This document shows positions 46,660 through 59,640 of a stretch of 64,000 nucleotides of DNA, piece by piece; position 1 is the stretch's first letter; the number at the start of each line of letters is the position of its first letter. A program made the translations under genes and the position numbers. The notes under the pieces were generated by a model. It worked only from the letters and a program-made list of their open reading frames with translations. It was not told the origin of the DNA and ran no database searches. The DNA lies in the NCBI GenBank assembly GCA_026874595.1, contig CM049318.1, positions 30,476,956 through 30,540,955 of the forward strand, written 5' to 3'. Source of the DNA: Sipunculus nudus. Lineage: Eukaryota; Annelida; Sipuncula; Golfingiida; Sipunculidae.

Positions 46660-47095
46660 GTGCGAGATTATTTACGGATGGCTTGTTTTTGCTGTATGGT
46701 GCCTGCAAGGTTATCAATTGTTTATTAAGGAGTGGCGTTCTTTTGTACGTCATGATTTATCGCTTTTCTTGTTTGCATAGGTTACACCTGTTAGTGATTG
46801 TTGTCATAATTGGCTTAGCGATAATAGACCATGTGATACTGTGTGAGGTGCCTTAGCGTTTGAGTTTCCAAATATATTTTGATGGTTCTGTTTCTTTTTC
46901 GTACTGCTCGTATTTGAAGGATTTCTTGTGGTTTGCATGGCGGCTTTTAAAAATGTTTCCTGCGTTTCCTATGTATGAGACGGTCCCGTTGTTTGTTGTT
47001 ATATCAGCTTTGTAAACAACACATGTTTTTAAGCAGTCGCCGTTCAGTGGACATTCTCCTTTATTATTGCAGTTGCAAGCTCGTTTGGGTTGGGG
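46660..47095 (-). pseudogene. Penelope-like element, C-terminal GIY-YIG endonuclease fragment
   Basis: The - strand frame from 47095 reads RACNCNNKGECPLNGDCL, TCVVYKADITTNNGTVSYIG, then ANHKKSFKYEQYEKETEPSK and YIWKLK. This is the CxC..CPL..VVYKA..YIG..HKKSF..LSKYIWKLK arrangement of the endonuclease of Penelope-like retroelements. A TAA interrupts it near 46856. Beyond, SITWSI and NRCNLCKQEKR continue the family pattern, with a further stop. The reverse transcriptase part is missing, so it is a 5'-truncated dead copy. Confidence 0.78.
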
Positions 47096-47099
47096 GTGT

Positions 47100-47590
47100 A
47101 TATATATAGACCCCCTTCACATCTCAATATAACATTATTTCATTCTATTTTTATGCATCTGAACAAAGCTATTCAAGCTTTTGATCTTTATATTTCTTTA
47201 ACCAATTTCCGATGAACAATCTAATTAAATTCTGTCTTATATATTGATAACAATATATCGTTTTCTCAAAATTTATATAAGATTTTAAGTTGTCAATACA
47301 AGCTAATCGCTCACTTGCTTTATTGAACTGTATTTTACATAGAATAAACTCTTATTTTCTTTCTTTAAAAGAAAAATCTCTCTAAAATACACAGAACTTA
47401 ATATATACGACTGGTATAAATTTTGCTGATATATAAGGATTGGCGACAATCATAAAACCTGTAATATGACACAAGAAAATACTCACAGACCCCATGAACA
47501 TGAATTCCTCTATTGAATGAATACTGTTGTTGATGGGAATACCCCATTCCTAAACATAACAAGCACATGGAAAACAAGGAAAATGTGCAT
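47100..47590. other. AT-rich non-coding DNA
   Basis: No reverse-transcriptase remnant of the Penelope-like element was found here. Confidence 0.3.
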
Positions 47591-47625
47591 TTTATATTAT
47601 TTTACATGGGACTGGGGGTAGAAAT

Positions 47626-48030
47626 GGACCGAGGTGTATCCATATCACTACACTTGTTGGCAGGGTAAGCCCAGTGAGTGTTTTGACCGACAGGAGCAGC
47701 TTGTATTGTGCATGCCAGTTGGGTATCAGTCAACACTTAATCACAGTTGCCTAGGAGAAGGGATAGAATTGGGGCTAAAGGTTCTTCGGGGTGTATCCAT
47801 ATCGCTACACCTGTTGAAAACCAGTTTTGGGCAGCTTGTAGGGAGACTATACTCGGGTAACAGTAAACACTTCAATATGAATACTAAAGAGAGGAAAGGG
47901 AGTTGGGGATAAAGGTTGACCGGGGTGTTTCCATATAACAACACCTGCTTGCTGACTGTTTTGTTATGACGGGAGCAGCTTGCATAGTGAAGACCAGTCG
48001 AGTATCATGCAGTCTTGAATACAATGGCTT
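47626..48030. repeat. Three tandem units of about 135-155 bp
   Basis: Units start near 47626, 47781 and 47914, each with accgggg- or accgagg-type ggtgtatccatat.actacacctg, then gcagcttg and cagt.aacacttaa blocks. Confidence 0.6.
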
Positions 48031-48284
48031 TAGAGAAGGAAATCTGACATATGGCTGTTACAGGTGAAGTAGCGTGTATTGCGGCAGAGACTCTGCCTGT
48101 AAGTTGACTGTCTGGCTGGATGTGTATCTGGGTTTGTATCACAGAGCTGTTCAGCCGTTTTCAAGTTCCCGAGGGCTGAGTAGACAGAGCTTTCCTCAGC
48201 TGAGGATAACAGCATCCACGTGGATTCTCGGTTCACGTAAGTGCTTCAGATTTTACCAACATCTGCTTACCTTCTTTTCTACCT

Positions 48285-48650
48285 GGTTCCTTCCGTCAGG
48301 AGGTTATGCGTCCATCCCCGTTTGTGTATGTGTGTTTGTATGTCCGCGTGTGTGTGTGTGTGTTTGTTCACAACATAATTACTGACAACAATGAACGGAA
48401 CCTACTGAAATTTTCAGAGTCTGTCGGGAATGGACCAGTGATGAACCAATTAGATTTTGGTGTGGATTCGGTAATTGGTTCGGATTCAGGAAATTGGTTC
48501 GGATTCAGGAACGTCATAAAGGAATATTCACAAATGTACAGTCACTTCGGTACAAATGAACTTGCACTTATGGTCGGAATAACACAGGGCGGAGGACTGC
48601 ATTTCTTAGAATGCAGAATTGACTTCAAGAGAGGGTTGTACTAGAATGTG
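48285..48650 (+). repeat. Dispersed 'cctccgcc'-type repeat
   Basis: ccgtcaggaggttatgcgtccat, a (TG)n part, gttcacaacataatta, atgaacgga and gcatttcttagaatgcagaa. Collinear with 3860-4160 and 59325-59640. The 112-codon open frame across it (48306-48644) is not supported as a gene. Confidence 0.55.
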
Positions 48651-49555
48651 TTATTACTTGTTTTTTCTGCATTAAAGCCAAGTATTTTATCATACATATC
48701 ATTTTACTTCAAGATAAACAGAAAAGATGATTGATGTGTTAAGATCACATGAGAATGCGCAAACATTTCGTGTATGAAAATGATGATAGTTGTATTTTCA
48801 TTAATATGCTTATATAAACTAACATGTTTTAATTTTTGTTAGATTATTCAAATGTATAAAACCTTAACACAGAAGGCACACTAGGCAAACATTTAAGTGT
48901 AATCAAAGGAGATTAGGCAAGCATCACTATACCTGAAAGCAAGCAACGTACAAGAGGTTATCCACATTATGTACAGTTTATTATATATTTTCAGGGCTAT
49001 AATAAGCAGTAACTAATCTGATTAATCACCTTGTGCCACCGCAGCCGAAGCAACCGCACGTGTGTCATATTGTAACAAATCCGGTAGCAGCGAATATATA
49101 GACCGTGGTGTCAGGTGTCTGATCGACAGTGGAAGTTGTATCGGTAATTCCTGTGATTCTGTAAAAATCTCCCTTTCTTTTTACATACACAGTCTCAGGT
49201 TTTACATATGTTATAGTTTAAAATCAGGTCACAGTAAAGGCGTCATTAATTAGCACGGACCGTAAACCCCCAGAGGAGAGACTCCTGCTATGATGTTCCA
49301 CCGATAAGTATTGGCAATAGCCCAGTGAAATGTTATGCAAGCCGTGAGGTTTGCGAGGCTTGTGTCACATGGCAGGCGAGCCGTTTAGGCTACTTTTTTT
49401 TTAATGGATTGTTACAATTATCTAAATGCTGCTCGTTCAAGGATTATACGTACTCAGATTTTTTTTTGTCACTGGGTCATTGGTTAAGGTAACAAGACTG
49501 TCATTCTGAAAAAAAATTCCTTAAAAATATCCTTATCGATATTGATCTAAGGATA
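48651..49555. other. Non-coding DNA, nothing recognised
   Basis: No motif-bearing open frame. Confidence 0.3.
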
Positions 49556-49559
49556 AACT

Positions 49560-49965
49560 TTTCATCACAAACCTTCCATCTTCAAGATATTACTCACCTG
49601 CCAATAGGTGAAGATTCTTTTTGATTTGGGGTCTTAGGGTCAAAGGTCAAGGTCACAGGGCCCATCCATTCAGAAACTAGTTTATGGATGATAAATCTGC
49701 TTTGGCTAGACTGATTGGCTTCAAACTCTATTTATTAATGACCCACCACTTAAGTAAAAAACATTTTGATTTTCAGGGTCCAGAGGTCAAAGGTGAAGGT
49801 CACAGGAGCCATATCTTTAAAATGATTGTGGATGCAATGTATATCAAACTTTTCATCCCAAACATTCCATCTTTCACACATTGCTTACCGTCCAAAGTGG
49901 AAGAAATCTGTAGATTTTAAGGTTACCTGGTCAGAGGTCAAGGTCACTGGACCCTTATTTTCTAA
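49560..49965 (+). repeat. AGGTCA-bearing tandem array, copy at 49.6 kb
   Basis: Units share aaacctt.catctt, ctcacctgccaata, gggtcaaaggtcaaggtcacagg and gattgtggatgcaatgt. Same unit family as 52430-53300, 60290-61140 and 62740-64000. Confidence 0.65.
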
Positions 49966-50167
49966 AAGATTGTTACAATAATCAAATTCAAATATTATTA
50001 CTTTTTATTTAATATAGATATTGTACTTCTGTTTCAAATTAAAATATTACTACATTTATTTTATTTTTTTTATTTTATTGATTACATATAATTCGTTTTA
50101 CATTTCATATTAAAATAAGAAAGTCAACATCTGTTTAAATAGTCTGTCACCTATAGGTTTATATTTA

Positions 50168-50200
50168 TTTATATATATATATATTATGTAATATATATAT

Positions 50201-50251
<51 letters not shown>
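50168..50251. repeat. (TA)n microsatellite, interrupted
   Basis: TA tract with small interruptions. Confidence 0.88.
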
Positions 50252-50254
<3 letters not shown>

Positions 50255-50515
50255 ACTGTTTTTATAATTGTGGGGAGAAGCTGGTTGCACATGTAACAGC
50301 TATTTCACAAAGAATAACCTACTTATACAGCCTCTGACTAAGCAAGTAGTAGCCGGATGTAAACAACAAGGATGCAGTCCCCTATTTTTTTCAGCTTGTC
50401 CTGTGTTTTGTATTTTGTTATGTAAATTTTGAGGTTTTTCATGCATGTACATGTGTGTCTTGTATTGTTGCTGCTGTGAAAACAATTATTAAACACAAAT
50501 AAAATAAAATAAACG

Positions 50516-50516
<1 letters not shown>

Positions 50517-50592
<76 letters not shown>
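50517..50592. repeat. (TA)n-(GA)n compound microsatellite
   Basis: TA to 50559 then GA to 50592. Confidence 0.92.
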
Positions 50593-50596
<4 letters not shown>

Positions 50597-50770
50597 AAAA
50601 ACCTCCGTATAACGGGCACTGACGGTACTGGACATTTTACCCGCAACAGAGAGGTGCCCTTGTAGTAGGGAGCTTATAGATTTCCGGACCTATACTTTAA
50701 AGGGACTGCCCATAAAAGGCCGTAAATAGGAGATGCCCTTCGTGCAGAGGTGCACTATTGTAGAGGTTCC

Positions 50771-50774
<4 letters not shown>

Positions 50775-50813
<39 letters not shown>
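50775..50813. repeat. (TA)n microsatellite
   Basis: TA run. Confidence 0.9.
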
Positions 50814-50819
<6 letters not shown>

Positions 50820-51192
50820 GGTTCGTGACTGTGTTATGAACCTTCATTGTGTTCTGTTTTAACCACACCCATATGTCAATTTAAAACACAGCTGTGGTCA
50901 GATCAGACAATAATGATTATTCATATGCAGAGTGGATGTTTTGACCCGCTACAAAAATGAAGTATCAACAAAATTGTGGTGGTAGTGGATATAGAAATGC
51001 TGTATGAGTGAGGCAAATAGATAGATAATTCTAAATAAATACGGGATCTTTTAAGTGGAATTTACATATACCACCCCCCCCCCTTCCAGCCCTTTTACAA
51101 ATAGCCTCTTTCGTATTTTACGCAAATCTGTTCAGATTTAAAATGCAAAATACTATGTACAGTGTTGTCGTCAGGTGTCACAGCTATAGGCG

Positions 51193-51210
51193 TATATATA
51201 TATATATATA

Positions 51211-51291
<81 letters not shown>
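51193..51291. repeat. (TA)n microsatellite, long
   Basis: TA tract of nearly 100 bases with one ttta interruption. Confidence 0.92.
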
Positions 51292-51293
<2 letters not shown>

Positions 51294-51779
51294 GGAATCT
51301 ATCGGGATAGGACCCAGTCAACCTATTCCTATCCGTGTTCATATCCGCTGATTTATACCGTGTTTAACTTCAACGCATGAACTTAATTGTTTCATTTATT
51401 TACATGTAGAGTTATTTTTCACAACATACTAAAGGTATATAAGAAGGTTGCTTTGTCAACCTATAAATAACCAGATAGGATATGACTGATCAAAGTCAGC
51501 AGTCATCACTCGACTAATAAAAAAAAGCATTGCTTTTTCCGATTTAGCAGGAACACGTATAGTTTTGGTTGTTGTAGATTTTAAATATGTATCACTACGT
51601 ATGAATAAAAGAACCAACCATTATTTAACTGTAAATCATATGATAATTATTCATAAACGCAAAACTGGTTTGTGGAATAGAAGTTATCTCGAATATTGGT
51701 ACTGGTTGGGCTTTTTTCAGTATATGTTTTACATGCGCTTTTTTCAAGGTTGGGACGAAGGGATAGCATAGTTAAAAGG

Positions 51780-52135
51780 GGAGACTCCTTGCTACCACGT
51801 TTTTCAGTATAATGTTCGCTCCAGAAATTATAAACTGCGCTATAATTCACATTCATATCGTCTATTATCAAATACGAACTATATACCTTAGTGTGTATTT
51901 ATGTTCAAATGAAAACGTTATGTATACCCCTTATGTTGTAAAATGATATATGCAGGCCTTACTTGTCCAATGAGACCGGACAAAGCTGCCTGTGTGTGGC
52001 CTATCAACATGGCAATATGCTAGTACATGTAGCATTCGTATGTAGTTATTCACCGTATCAGGGAGAGGGGTCATGGTAACCGAAGTCCAACGTAAGCCCA
52101 TTTGTCCGTCCATCTGTCCGTCCGTCCGTATGCGA
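51780..52135 (+). repeat. Diverged copy of the unit at 57360-57780 and 58540-58910
   Basis: Shares attcatatcgtct, tatgttcaaa.gaaaac, taatgtatac and aaatgatat.tg.aggcctt, ending in a gtccgtc-rich part. Confidence 0.5.
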
Positions 52136-52196
52136 CCCGATTTCTAATAAATGTCACTGATGTCATCTTAACCTGACCTTAACGATTAATGCGTTT

Positions 52197-54621
52197 TTAG
52201 CTCAGCTGACTTTCAGTCATGCTGGGCAATAGCGATGGGTCTTTGTCCGGCGTCCTTCCGTCTGTCCGTCCGGCCGGCCGTCCGTCCGTTAGCAGGGCAC
52301 AAATCGTAACCATAGGGGCTAGGGCCATGAACCCTATGCAGTCTTAGAGGTTCTAAAAAGATCTCCTTGCAAACCTGAAATTAGGTCACTGCGACCTATA
52401 ATCTCGAAGTTATGGGGTGTGTTTGCACCCCCCAGAAATAATTCTTTTAGCCAAAATTTTCATCCCAAACCTTCCATCTTTCACATACAGCTCACCTACC
52501 AACAGGGGAAGAACCATAATTACTTTGTGGTCACAAGGTCAAAGGTCAAGGTCACAGAACCAACTTCTTTGAAAAGTCTGTGGATGCATTTTAAGCCAAA
52601 CCTTTCATCCCAATTCTTTGATCTTTCACATATAGCTCACCTACTAAGTGGGAGAAGAATCCTATAGATGTTGAGGTCACAAGGTCAAAGGTCAGGGTCA
52701 CAGGATCCACTTCTTTGAAAAGGTTGTGGACACATTTCAAGCTAGACCTTTCATTCCAAAGCTTTCAGCACTGATATCGCTTCTCTGCCAACAGGGGAAA
52801 AGACCTGTTGATTTTGAGGTCAAAGGTCAAGTTCACAGCACCCTCTTCTTGCGTGGAGTCATTTTCAGGCAAACTTTTCAATATATACTTTCCATCTGTC
52901 ATATATGGCTTACCTACCAATAGGAGAAGAAGCCTATTGATGTTGAGTTCAAAAGGTCAAAGGTCAAGGTCACAATATTGTTCTAAATGCTTGTGAACAT
53001 ATTTCAAGTGAAACTGTTCAACCCAAACCTTCAGTCTTTCACATATGCCACATCTATGCATCACTGAATTTGATTCAAACTTCATATTTATGGGTCTTTT
53101 TGCATGAAGAAATAACTAATTGATTTTGAGGTCAGCTGTTCAGGAGGTTAAAGGTTGCAGGTCTAAGTTATTCACTCATTGGTTGCCAAGTAATTACACC
53201 CGGCCAGATGTAAGTGGTTAGTAGTTACCCATCATTTAGAAAGAATCCAGTTGATATGTGGGCAAAAGGCCAAGGTCATAGGTCAGGGATGTTCACAATA
53301 ACTTATTTTGTAGACCATCTCTATTTTTCTTGTTTTCTTGTATATATAACCATATGGCACTCACAACTGGTACATCTCACTATGTGCCCATAATTGTCAG
53401 TGACACTTCTGATATATGACTCCCTTTTGTATCAGCTCATGGAGTGATAAGGATATATCATTAGTGCATAACAAAAACACTGTTGCCGGAATGCTTTGGC
53501 CAGGCATTAAGAATATGAGAGTTAAGTGTTAAGTTTAGCTACTGATTTATAAAATGATGGAAACATTTTGCAGTTTATATCATGGAATCATAGCAATAAA
53601 CTTAGTTTTCTAGATATCTAAATATTATTATACAAATCATCAGATATACCAGCAAGTGTTTGTTCTGATAATATGTGGGTCTGTACCTGGTTTAGGATGG
53701 CTTTATTTGATTACAAGACTCTTAGTGATGCTTTCTGCATTTCTTTTCTTTTAGGTTTTGCAGTTTACCTACCCTGCTGATCCAATTGAATAGCAAGCTG
53801 ATAATTAAAACAAATTGGACTTGCACTTTTTACATTTGCATGTTCATAAGAGAGCTCTCCAACCTGATCATGCCTTTTGAATTGTTTTGGACATTCATAA
53901 CTGTTACATTCTTTGAAGCAATTGCTGCAAGTTTAGTGTCTTGTTGGAGGATGTGTGACTTGTCAGAAAACCATTATGTCTGCCAGGTAGCCATTTTAGA
54001 AATCCTTTTGCCAGGACAGTTTCTGTGTTTTTTTTATGATGTTTGGTCCCTTTTAGAGGATGTTTGTTGTTCAATTTCCGACCTGTCAGAAATCCAATAT
54101 GGCGACCAGGACGCCATCTTTAAATTCCTTTAGAACATATTATCTCAAGAACTATTAAAGTGAATGCAGTGGGATGTATATTAATGTAATCTTGCATTGG
54201 GTCAAAGATATCTTAATAAATATGACCATCATTTATGAAAGCTCAGTACAGTTGGCTTGTATTGAATAAAAATTAATATGGAAGCACCCGTTTCACAATA
54301 ATTCTTGCATGGATTTCCTTGATCTTTTACTGTATTTTGATCTTATATGTGGCCTGTGTGGAATTCCTTTTGAGACTGACAGGTATCGAGCAAGCTGTGG
54401 TATTAGTTCCTGATAGCTCAACAACCATACATTTTGCCTCAGACCATCATTCACTATGTTTTAACCAGACATATATGATAAGAATTTATGGCAATGTAGA
54501 AAGTTTAAACAAAATTGGCATATAGGTTCTGCAACAATTTTACTAGAAGTTGTGAATTGCAGCCCATGATGTCGCAGGTCATGCTTGGCAGCTGAGCGTC
54601 ATGACCCATGGGTCACTTGTT
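52197..54621 (+). repeat. 2.4-kb repeat, copy A (tttagctcagctgac ... gggtcacttgtt)
   Basis: Starts ttttagctcagctgactttc and ends cagctgagcgtcatgacccatgggtcacttgtt. The ends are partly inverted copies (gctcagctg). Inside are the AGGTCA array (52430-53300) and a 3' part from about 53700. Copy B starts at 60047 and a third partial copy at 61882. The open frame 53786-54133 carries no recognisable domain, and its counterpart in copy B is not conserved as a frame. Confidence 0.6.
52430..53300 (+). repeat. Tandem array with clustered AGGTCA half-sites (copy A)
   Basis: Units of about 135-165 bp share catcccaaacctt.catcttt, cacatatagctcacctac, ggggaagaa and a ttgaggtcacaaggtcaaaggtcaaggtcacag block. 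AGGTCAAAGGTCAAGGTCA occurs nearly intact at about 52530, 52682, 52818 and 52957. Confidence 0.75.
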
Positions 54622-55680
54622 TGTTTTTACTCTAACATTTTATGTATGATGAGATATGTTAATATGCACACACAAGTGAATGCAGATCACTTAACTAAGG
54701 AATGATTTGTCCGAGTCAGTTACAATGTTATAGTTAATACAACTCATATCAGAGATGTAGGACACGATTTCGGACTCGAATCCACCTTTTTGGGAACTCG
54801 AATTTTGACTCGAGGGTCTGGACTCGGATTTGCGCTCAATTTCGGACTTAAGGACTCCAGAAGTCAGGCCGAGTATCTATCGACTCCAATAGAAAATAAA
54901 ACTCACATGTCACATGTTATAAAGACATGTACATTTACCAACTATATTTACAAAATATTACAAAATAATAGGGATAGGTATCGGTCTGCCCATTCAGGTA
55001 CAACAAACATTGCGATACACTATCCAGGGGGTTCCGCAAGAGTCCATGCCCCCCCCCCCTTCCCTCCATCTGACTTTCCATCAAGGTTTAAAAATACATA
55101 TAATTATGTTTACGTGCACTCAATGTACAGTTTATATAAAAAAACAAGCCCAAAATTACCTAAGATCTTGTTCCAGAGACAGATTTAATCATTTTATGAA
55201 CCATTCCGGGGAAACTGCAATTAAACTGATCGGGTGACAGGTTACAATGGTTATGACCCAGTTGCTTAAAGGTTAATCTATCAAACAGCCGTGAATGTTC
55301 GTTATCAGAACATTCCAATAGCCTATAGAACCCTGCCCCAGTAATTATTTTCAATCCACTGGTGACGATATTTTTGTTAACTTCGTATTATTAAGCAAGT
55401 TAAATACCAAAATATCCCTGGTCCTTATTATATAATCGAAGTCGGGGAAAATGAGAGAGAGGAAAAAAATAAAAAGAGAGGCAGCCGATCTACGTATATG
55501 AGGAATACGATCTATTCCCAAATCAACCATCATTAATTGTTTTTGTCCCATTTTCATTAAGCGTTTGTGTAACCGGTAACTGTTATTTAACTTATATGGA
55601 AGTCATTGAATATATTAAGCTTGAAAAAAAGAACAGAAAAACAATATATAGAAACACCACAAACAATAATCTACGGAGCC
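54622..55680. other. Non-coding DNA, no gene recognised
   Basis: A patch of ggactcgaat-type strings (54765-54860) may be a decayed MITE. A C10 run lies near 55050. No motif-bearing frame. Confidence 0.3.
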
Positions 55681-55687
55681 TGGGAGA

Positions 55688-55790
55688 CGACATGATGAAA
55701 AATATTTATAAATTCGTGCGCATGGATTACTTGGCGTGAAAAATTTATTTCCAAGGTGAAAAAAAAATATTTATTAATTCGTGCGCACGA
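55688..55790. mobile_element. Partial relative of the 14391-14568 foldback MITE
   Basis: gggagacgacatgatgaaaa, aatatttat and attcgtgcgcacgaattcg match the arms and middle of that MITE. The right arm is missing. Confidence 0.45.
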
Positions 55791-56066
55791 ATTCGAATAG
55801 TTTCAAATATGTTTCAGATTATTTTCAGAATGACATACTTCTGGAATAACCGGAGAGAACAAGCCTGCATGGACAAGCTAGCCAAAAGTAGATTTACAAA
55901 TATAAAAAAAGTGTTTTGGAAAACTTTGGAATGTATGAACATAACTCTAAATCAGAAAAAAAAATATTCGAACATGGGTAAAGCTATGGAACTCAATAAA
56001 TAAATATAGAGAACAAAATGGATGGGTCAAGATTAAATAATGAACGGGCACATTTATTGTTCTTGT

Positions 56067-56206
56067 AGCTTGTCCTGTGTTTTGTATTTTGTTATGTAAA
56101 TCTTTGAGGTTTTTCATGCATGTATATGTGTGTCATTGTATTTTTTTGTTGCTGTGGATAACAATAATTAAACACATATAAAATAAAAATATAATAAACG
56201 CCTTAG

Positions 56207-56253
<47 letters not shown>

Positions 56254-56640
56254 CTCTTATATTTAGTCGTTACTGTATTTTCAGGTTTCGTTTCATCGCA
56301 GAACTAAGCTACCATGTTTAATATTTTCATGACTTTGTGATGAACCTTCAATGTGTCCTGTTTTTAGCACATCAGAATGTCAATTTAAAGCACAGCTGTG
56401 TTCAAATTAGACAATAATGACTTTTAACGAGTAAAGAGGAAGTTTTATCCCTCGAGCGATATTCAATATCAACAAGGTTATAGTGGTAATGGGCAGAAAA
56501 GGATGTATGGGTTAGACACGTATAAGAGATCGATAATTCTAAATTATGTCGGTCTCTTTGTAGATGTACCCCGCAGCTCCTTACAAATAGTCCCATTTGT
56601 GGTTACGCACATCTGTGCAGATAAAAAATTCACCATTGAT
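56067..56640 (+). repeat. Duplicated block, copy B
   Basis: Counterpart of 50393-51150 with the same block order. It contains a (TA)n at 56214-56250. Confidence 0.6.
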
Positions 56641-56764
56641 TACGTACAGCTAGCGTCATAGGTAAAGCGGTATTTGACACAAATACGGGCCCATAAATAT
56701 ATATTTGCACGGACAGGAATACTCAGACCTGAACGGTATTTCCCCAGCATATTTCAGTGATGTG

Positions 56765-56975
56765 CACACACACACACACATAACATACACATATTTTTAA
56801 CATATATATGTTTATATATATAAACATTTATAGTTCATCTGTAGTTCTATATATATATGTGTGTGTGTGTGTAATATACATATATATATATATATATGTA
56901 TATACACATATATGTATATAAGAATATATATACCTAAATATATATACACATATATATACCTATATATATATATAA
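56765..56975. repeat. (CA)n, (TG)n and (TA)n cluster
   Basis: CA run at 56765-56780, TG run at 56860-56871 and interrupted TA runs to about 56975. Confidence 0.8.
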
Positions 56976-56989
56976 TACTGTTTATAATA

Positions 56990-57604
56990 TATGTACCGTA
57001 GCTGCATGTGTCTTGCACGTACAACTAGAACATGAACTTTTTTCAAGTGTAGAAAACGATGCTCCACTTTATACCAAAGAAAATTTTACTGTGTATTGGT
57101 TTGACAACCTAAATTATATTCCGTATCTAATATCACTGGCCAAGGCCAGTATAGTCATAACTCGACTTATATAAAGTTAAGTATAGCACTCGTAGTTAAC
57201 CTACTACGTGTATACTCATTATTTGTAAACAACATACTGACATCAATGCGCTGTTTAATACGAGTACATGCAAGGTGGGTCATCTTAGTTTTGTTATCCA
57301 TTTTTTTTCTAACTGCTGTGGCCAACGGTGGGGCCGAGGGGATTTAGTTTACATGTAGTTCAAGCGTGGAAGCTCCTGATTTTAACTTATTTTGGTACCT
57401 ACAATATTCTTCTGGAAAATCAACACTGGCATATTATCAACATTCATGTCGTCTGATATTAGACGCGTAATATAAACCCATAGTTTCTGTTTATGTTCAA
57501 AGGAAAACTTAATGTATACCTACTTTCATGTAAAATGATATGTGTAGGTCTTGCTTTTCAACTGTGACTAGTCAAGGCTGCATGTGTGTTACCAATTTAG
57601 CAAT

Positions 57605-57664
<60 letters not shown>

Positions 57665-59040
57665 CAATTGTATAAATATAACCAGGTCGGATGAGCTGGG
57701 ACATGGTGACCAGCTCCGTGCGCCCATCTATCCGATCATCTATGTTTGTCCTCCCGTCCGTAACGAATCCGTATAAAACGCGTTTTCTTTTAAAATTACA
57801 CATATCATCTAAATATATCCACAACTGATCGATTAATGTGTTTCATTAACCTTAACATTTAACAGCAGAATAAACATTTCTCATATACCAATTATACCGG
57901 AGATTCAGTCCACTGTAAAATGTTTTGTTATTTCCTCTGCCAGGCCTTCATACGAATATATATATCTTAGAATGTATATCGACCTTAATACGTATACACA
58001 CATATACATACATATATATATATAAACACACACACACACATATATATAATATAGTATTATATATCTACATATCTGCCTATATATGTACCGTAGCTATATC
58101 TTGCACGTTCAACTAGAACACACCTTTCAGCTCTTCGCATGAACTTTTTTTCATGTGTAGAAATTGATACTCTGCAACATACCAAAGAAGATTTCACTGT
58201 GTATTGGGTTGACAACCTTAATTATATTCCGTATCTGATATCACTCGCCATAGTCAGTAGTGTAAGTACATGTATTGCTCTCTAAGGTTAAGTCAAGTGG
58301 AACACCCGGAACACGCTCGGTACGTTGAGGTAAACCTACTACTTGTAAACTTATATTGGTATGAATGTATCGACCATTTATTCTACTATTACTATAATTC
58401 ACAAGAACATTATTCGTAAACTGTAGACTGGCATTAATGCGCTGTCTATTATGAGTACAGCCTGTGTCTTTGTAGTCTTTGTATTCATGCATATGTGAAC
58501 CGTCCCGTCCAGGGCTGACGGGAATATATAGATCAACCGTTGAAGCTTCTCAGTTTGACTTAATTTGGTACCTACAATTTCTTCTAGAAAATCAACATTG
58601 GCGTATAATCAACATTCATGCCGTCTAAGATTAGACGCGAAATATAAACCCTTAGTTTCTGTTTATGTTCAAAGGAAAACTTAATGTATACCTACTTTCA
58701 TGTAAAATGATATGTGTAGGCCTTGCTTTTCAACTGAGACCAGTCAAGGCCGAAGGTGTTTTACCAACATAGCTATTTGATATATATGTATATAGTAATT
58801 GTATAATTATCAGGCAGGTCGGCAGAGCTGGGATATAGTGACCAGCTCCCTGCGCCAATCTGCCTGTGCATCTGTCTGTCCTTCCGTCCGAGCGAATCCG
58901 TATAAATCATTTTTCACCTACCAACTCTACCGGAGATTCAGCCCACTGAAACAAATTATAATTTCCACTAAAGGTGCGAATCGATATTGTGTCTGGCTTT
59001 CAGGGTTAATCAGTAACAGATATATCATTTATGTAATCTT
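56990..59040 (+). repeat. Tandem duplication of a ~1.1-kb unit
   Basis: 56990-57780 and 58085-58910 share gtaccgtagct, tcttgcacgt.caactagaac, tttcactgtgtattgg.ttgacaacct and taattatattccgtatct. They also share ggaaaacttaatgtatacc and gtaggtcttgcttttcaactg, in the same order. A (TA)n (57608-57662) interrupts the first. Confidence 0.65.
57608..57662. repeat. (TA)n microsatellite
   Basis: TA run bracketed by tagcaattg-like sequence on both sides. Confidence 0.9.
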
Positions 59041-59324
59041 GAATAGATAAAAGCGTTAAGAATCACACCTTTCCCGTCTGAACAATAGCTTAAATCAAGT
59101 TCTGCGTCGAGCTGTCCTTACAAAACCTCATACCCTTCCGCCATGGTTTAACCAAACAGGTGAATCATTAAACATTAAACACAGCTGATGAGTGTGAGCT
59201 TAAAAATGATTCTGTTATGTCGTCCCCTGGTAATTCATCATACCGTATCGTAATCTACACGGGATAGTCCTAAGAGTTTTATTGTTAAACTTGTCCTAAT
59301 ACTATCATTTAAAGAAGGCTAGTG

Positions 59325-59640
59325 TTGTCTCCGCCAGGGGGGTATGCGTTCATTCGTGTGTTTGTGTGTTAATTCACAATATGACTCACGCAATTATGAA
59401 CGGAATTTCAATAAATTGTTAGGGCATTTCGGGAATAGGTCAATAAAGATTTGATTGTATTTTCGGTTGACCCTGAAAATGTTCAGGATCCAGAAACACC
59501 ATCAAGCAACATTCGTAACTATATAGTCTCTCTCATCAAAAATGGACCTTGGAATATGAGTCGAATAAGTGAATAGCGGAGTCTTGCATTCATTAGAATG
59601 CAGATTTCTAGTTTCCAATAAAATGTGTGCAGTTCATGAA
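59325..59640 (+). repeat. Dispersed 'cctccgcc' repeat
   Basis: tctccgccaggggggtatgcgttcatt, a (TG)n part, atgaacggaattt and cattagaatgcagatttctag. Collinear with 3860-4160 and 48285-48650. Confidence 0.55.

Larger units (their letters stand above)
50393..51150 (+). repeat. Duplicated block, copy A (pairs with 56067-56640)
   Basis: Shares agcttgtcctgtgttttgta, gaggtttttcatgcatgta and attaaacaca..aaataaacgc. It then has a (TA)n, gtgatgaacctt-type sequence and cgca.atctgt.cagat with 56067-56640. Order is kept. Confidence 0.6.

Noticed and set aside
48306-48644. 112-codon open frame
   Set aside because: It spans a dispersed repeat whose other copies are not open; composition is not protein-like.
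53786-54133. 115-codon hydrophobic open frame
   Set aside because: It lies in the 2.4-kb repeat; the corresponding part of copy B (61600-61800) does not keep the frame, and no domain is recognised.
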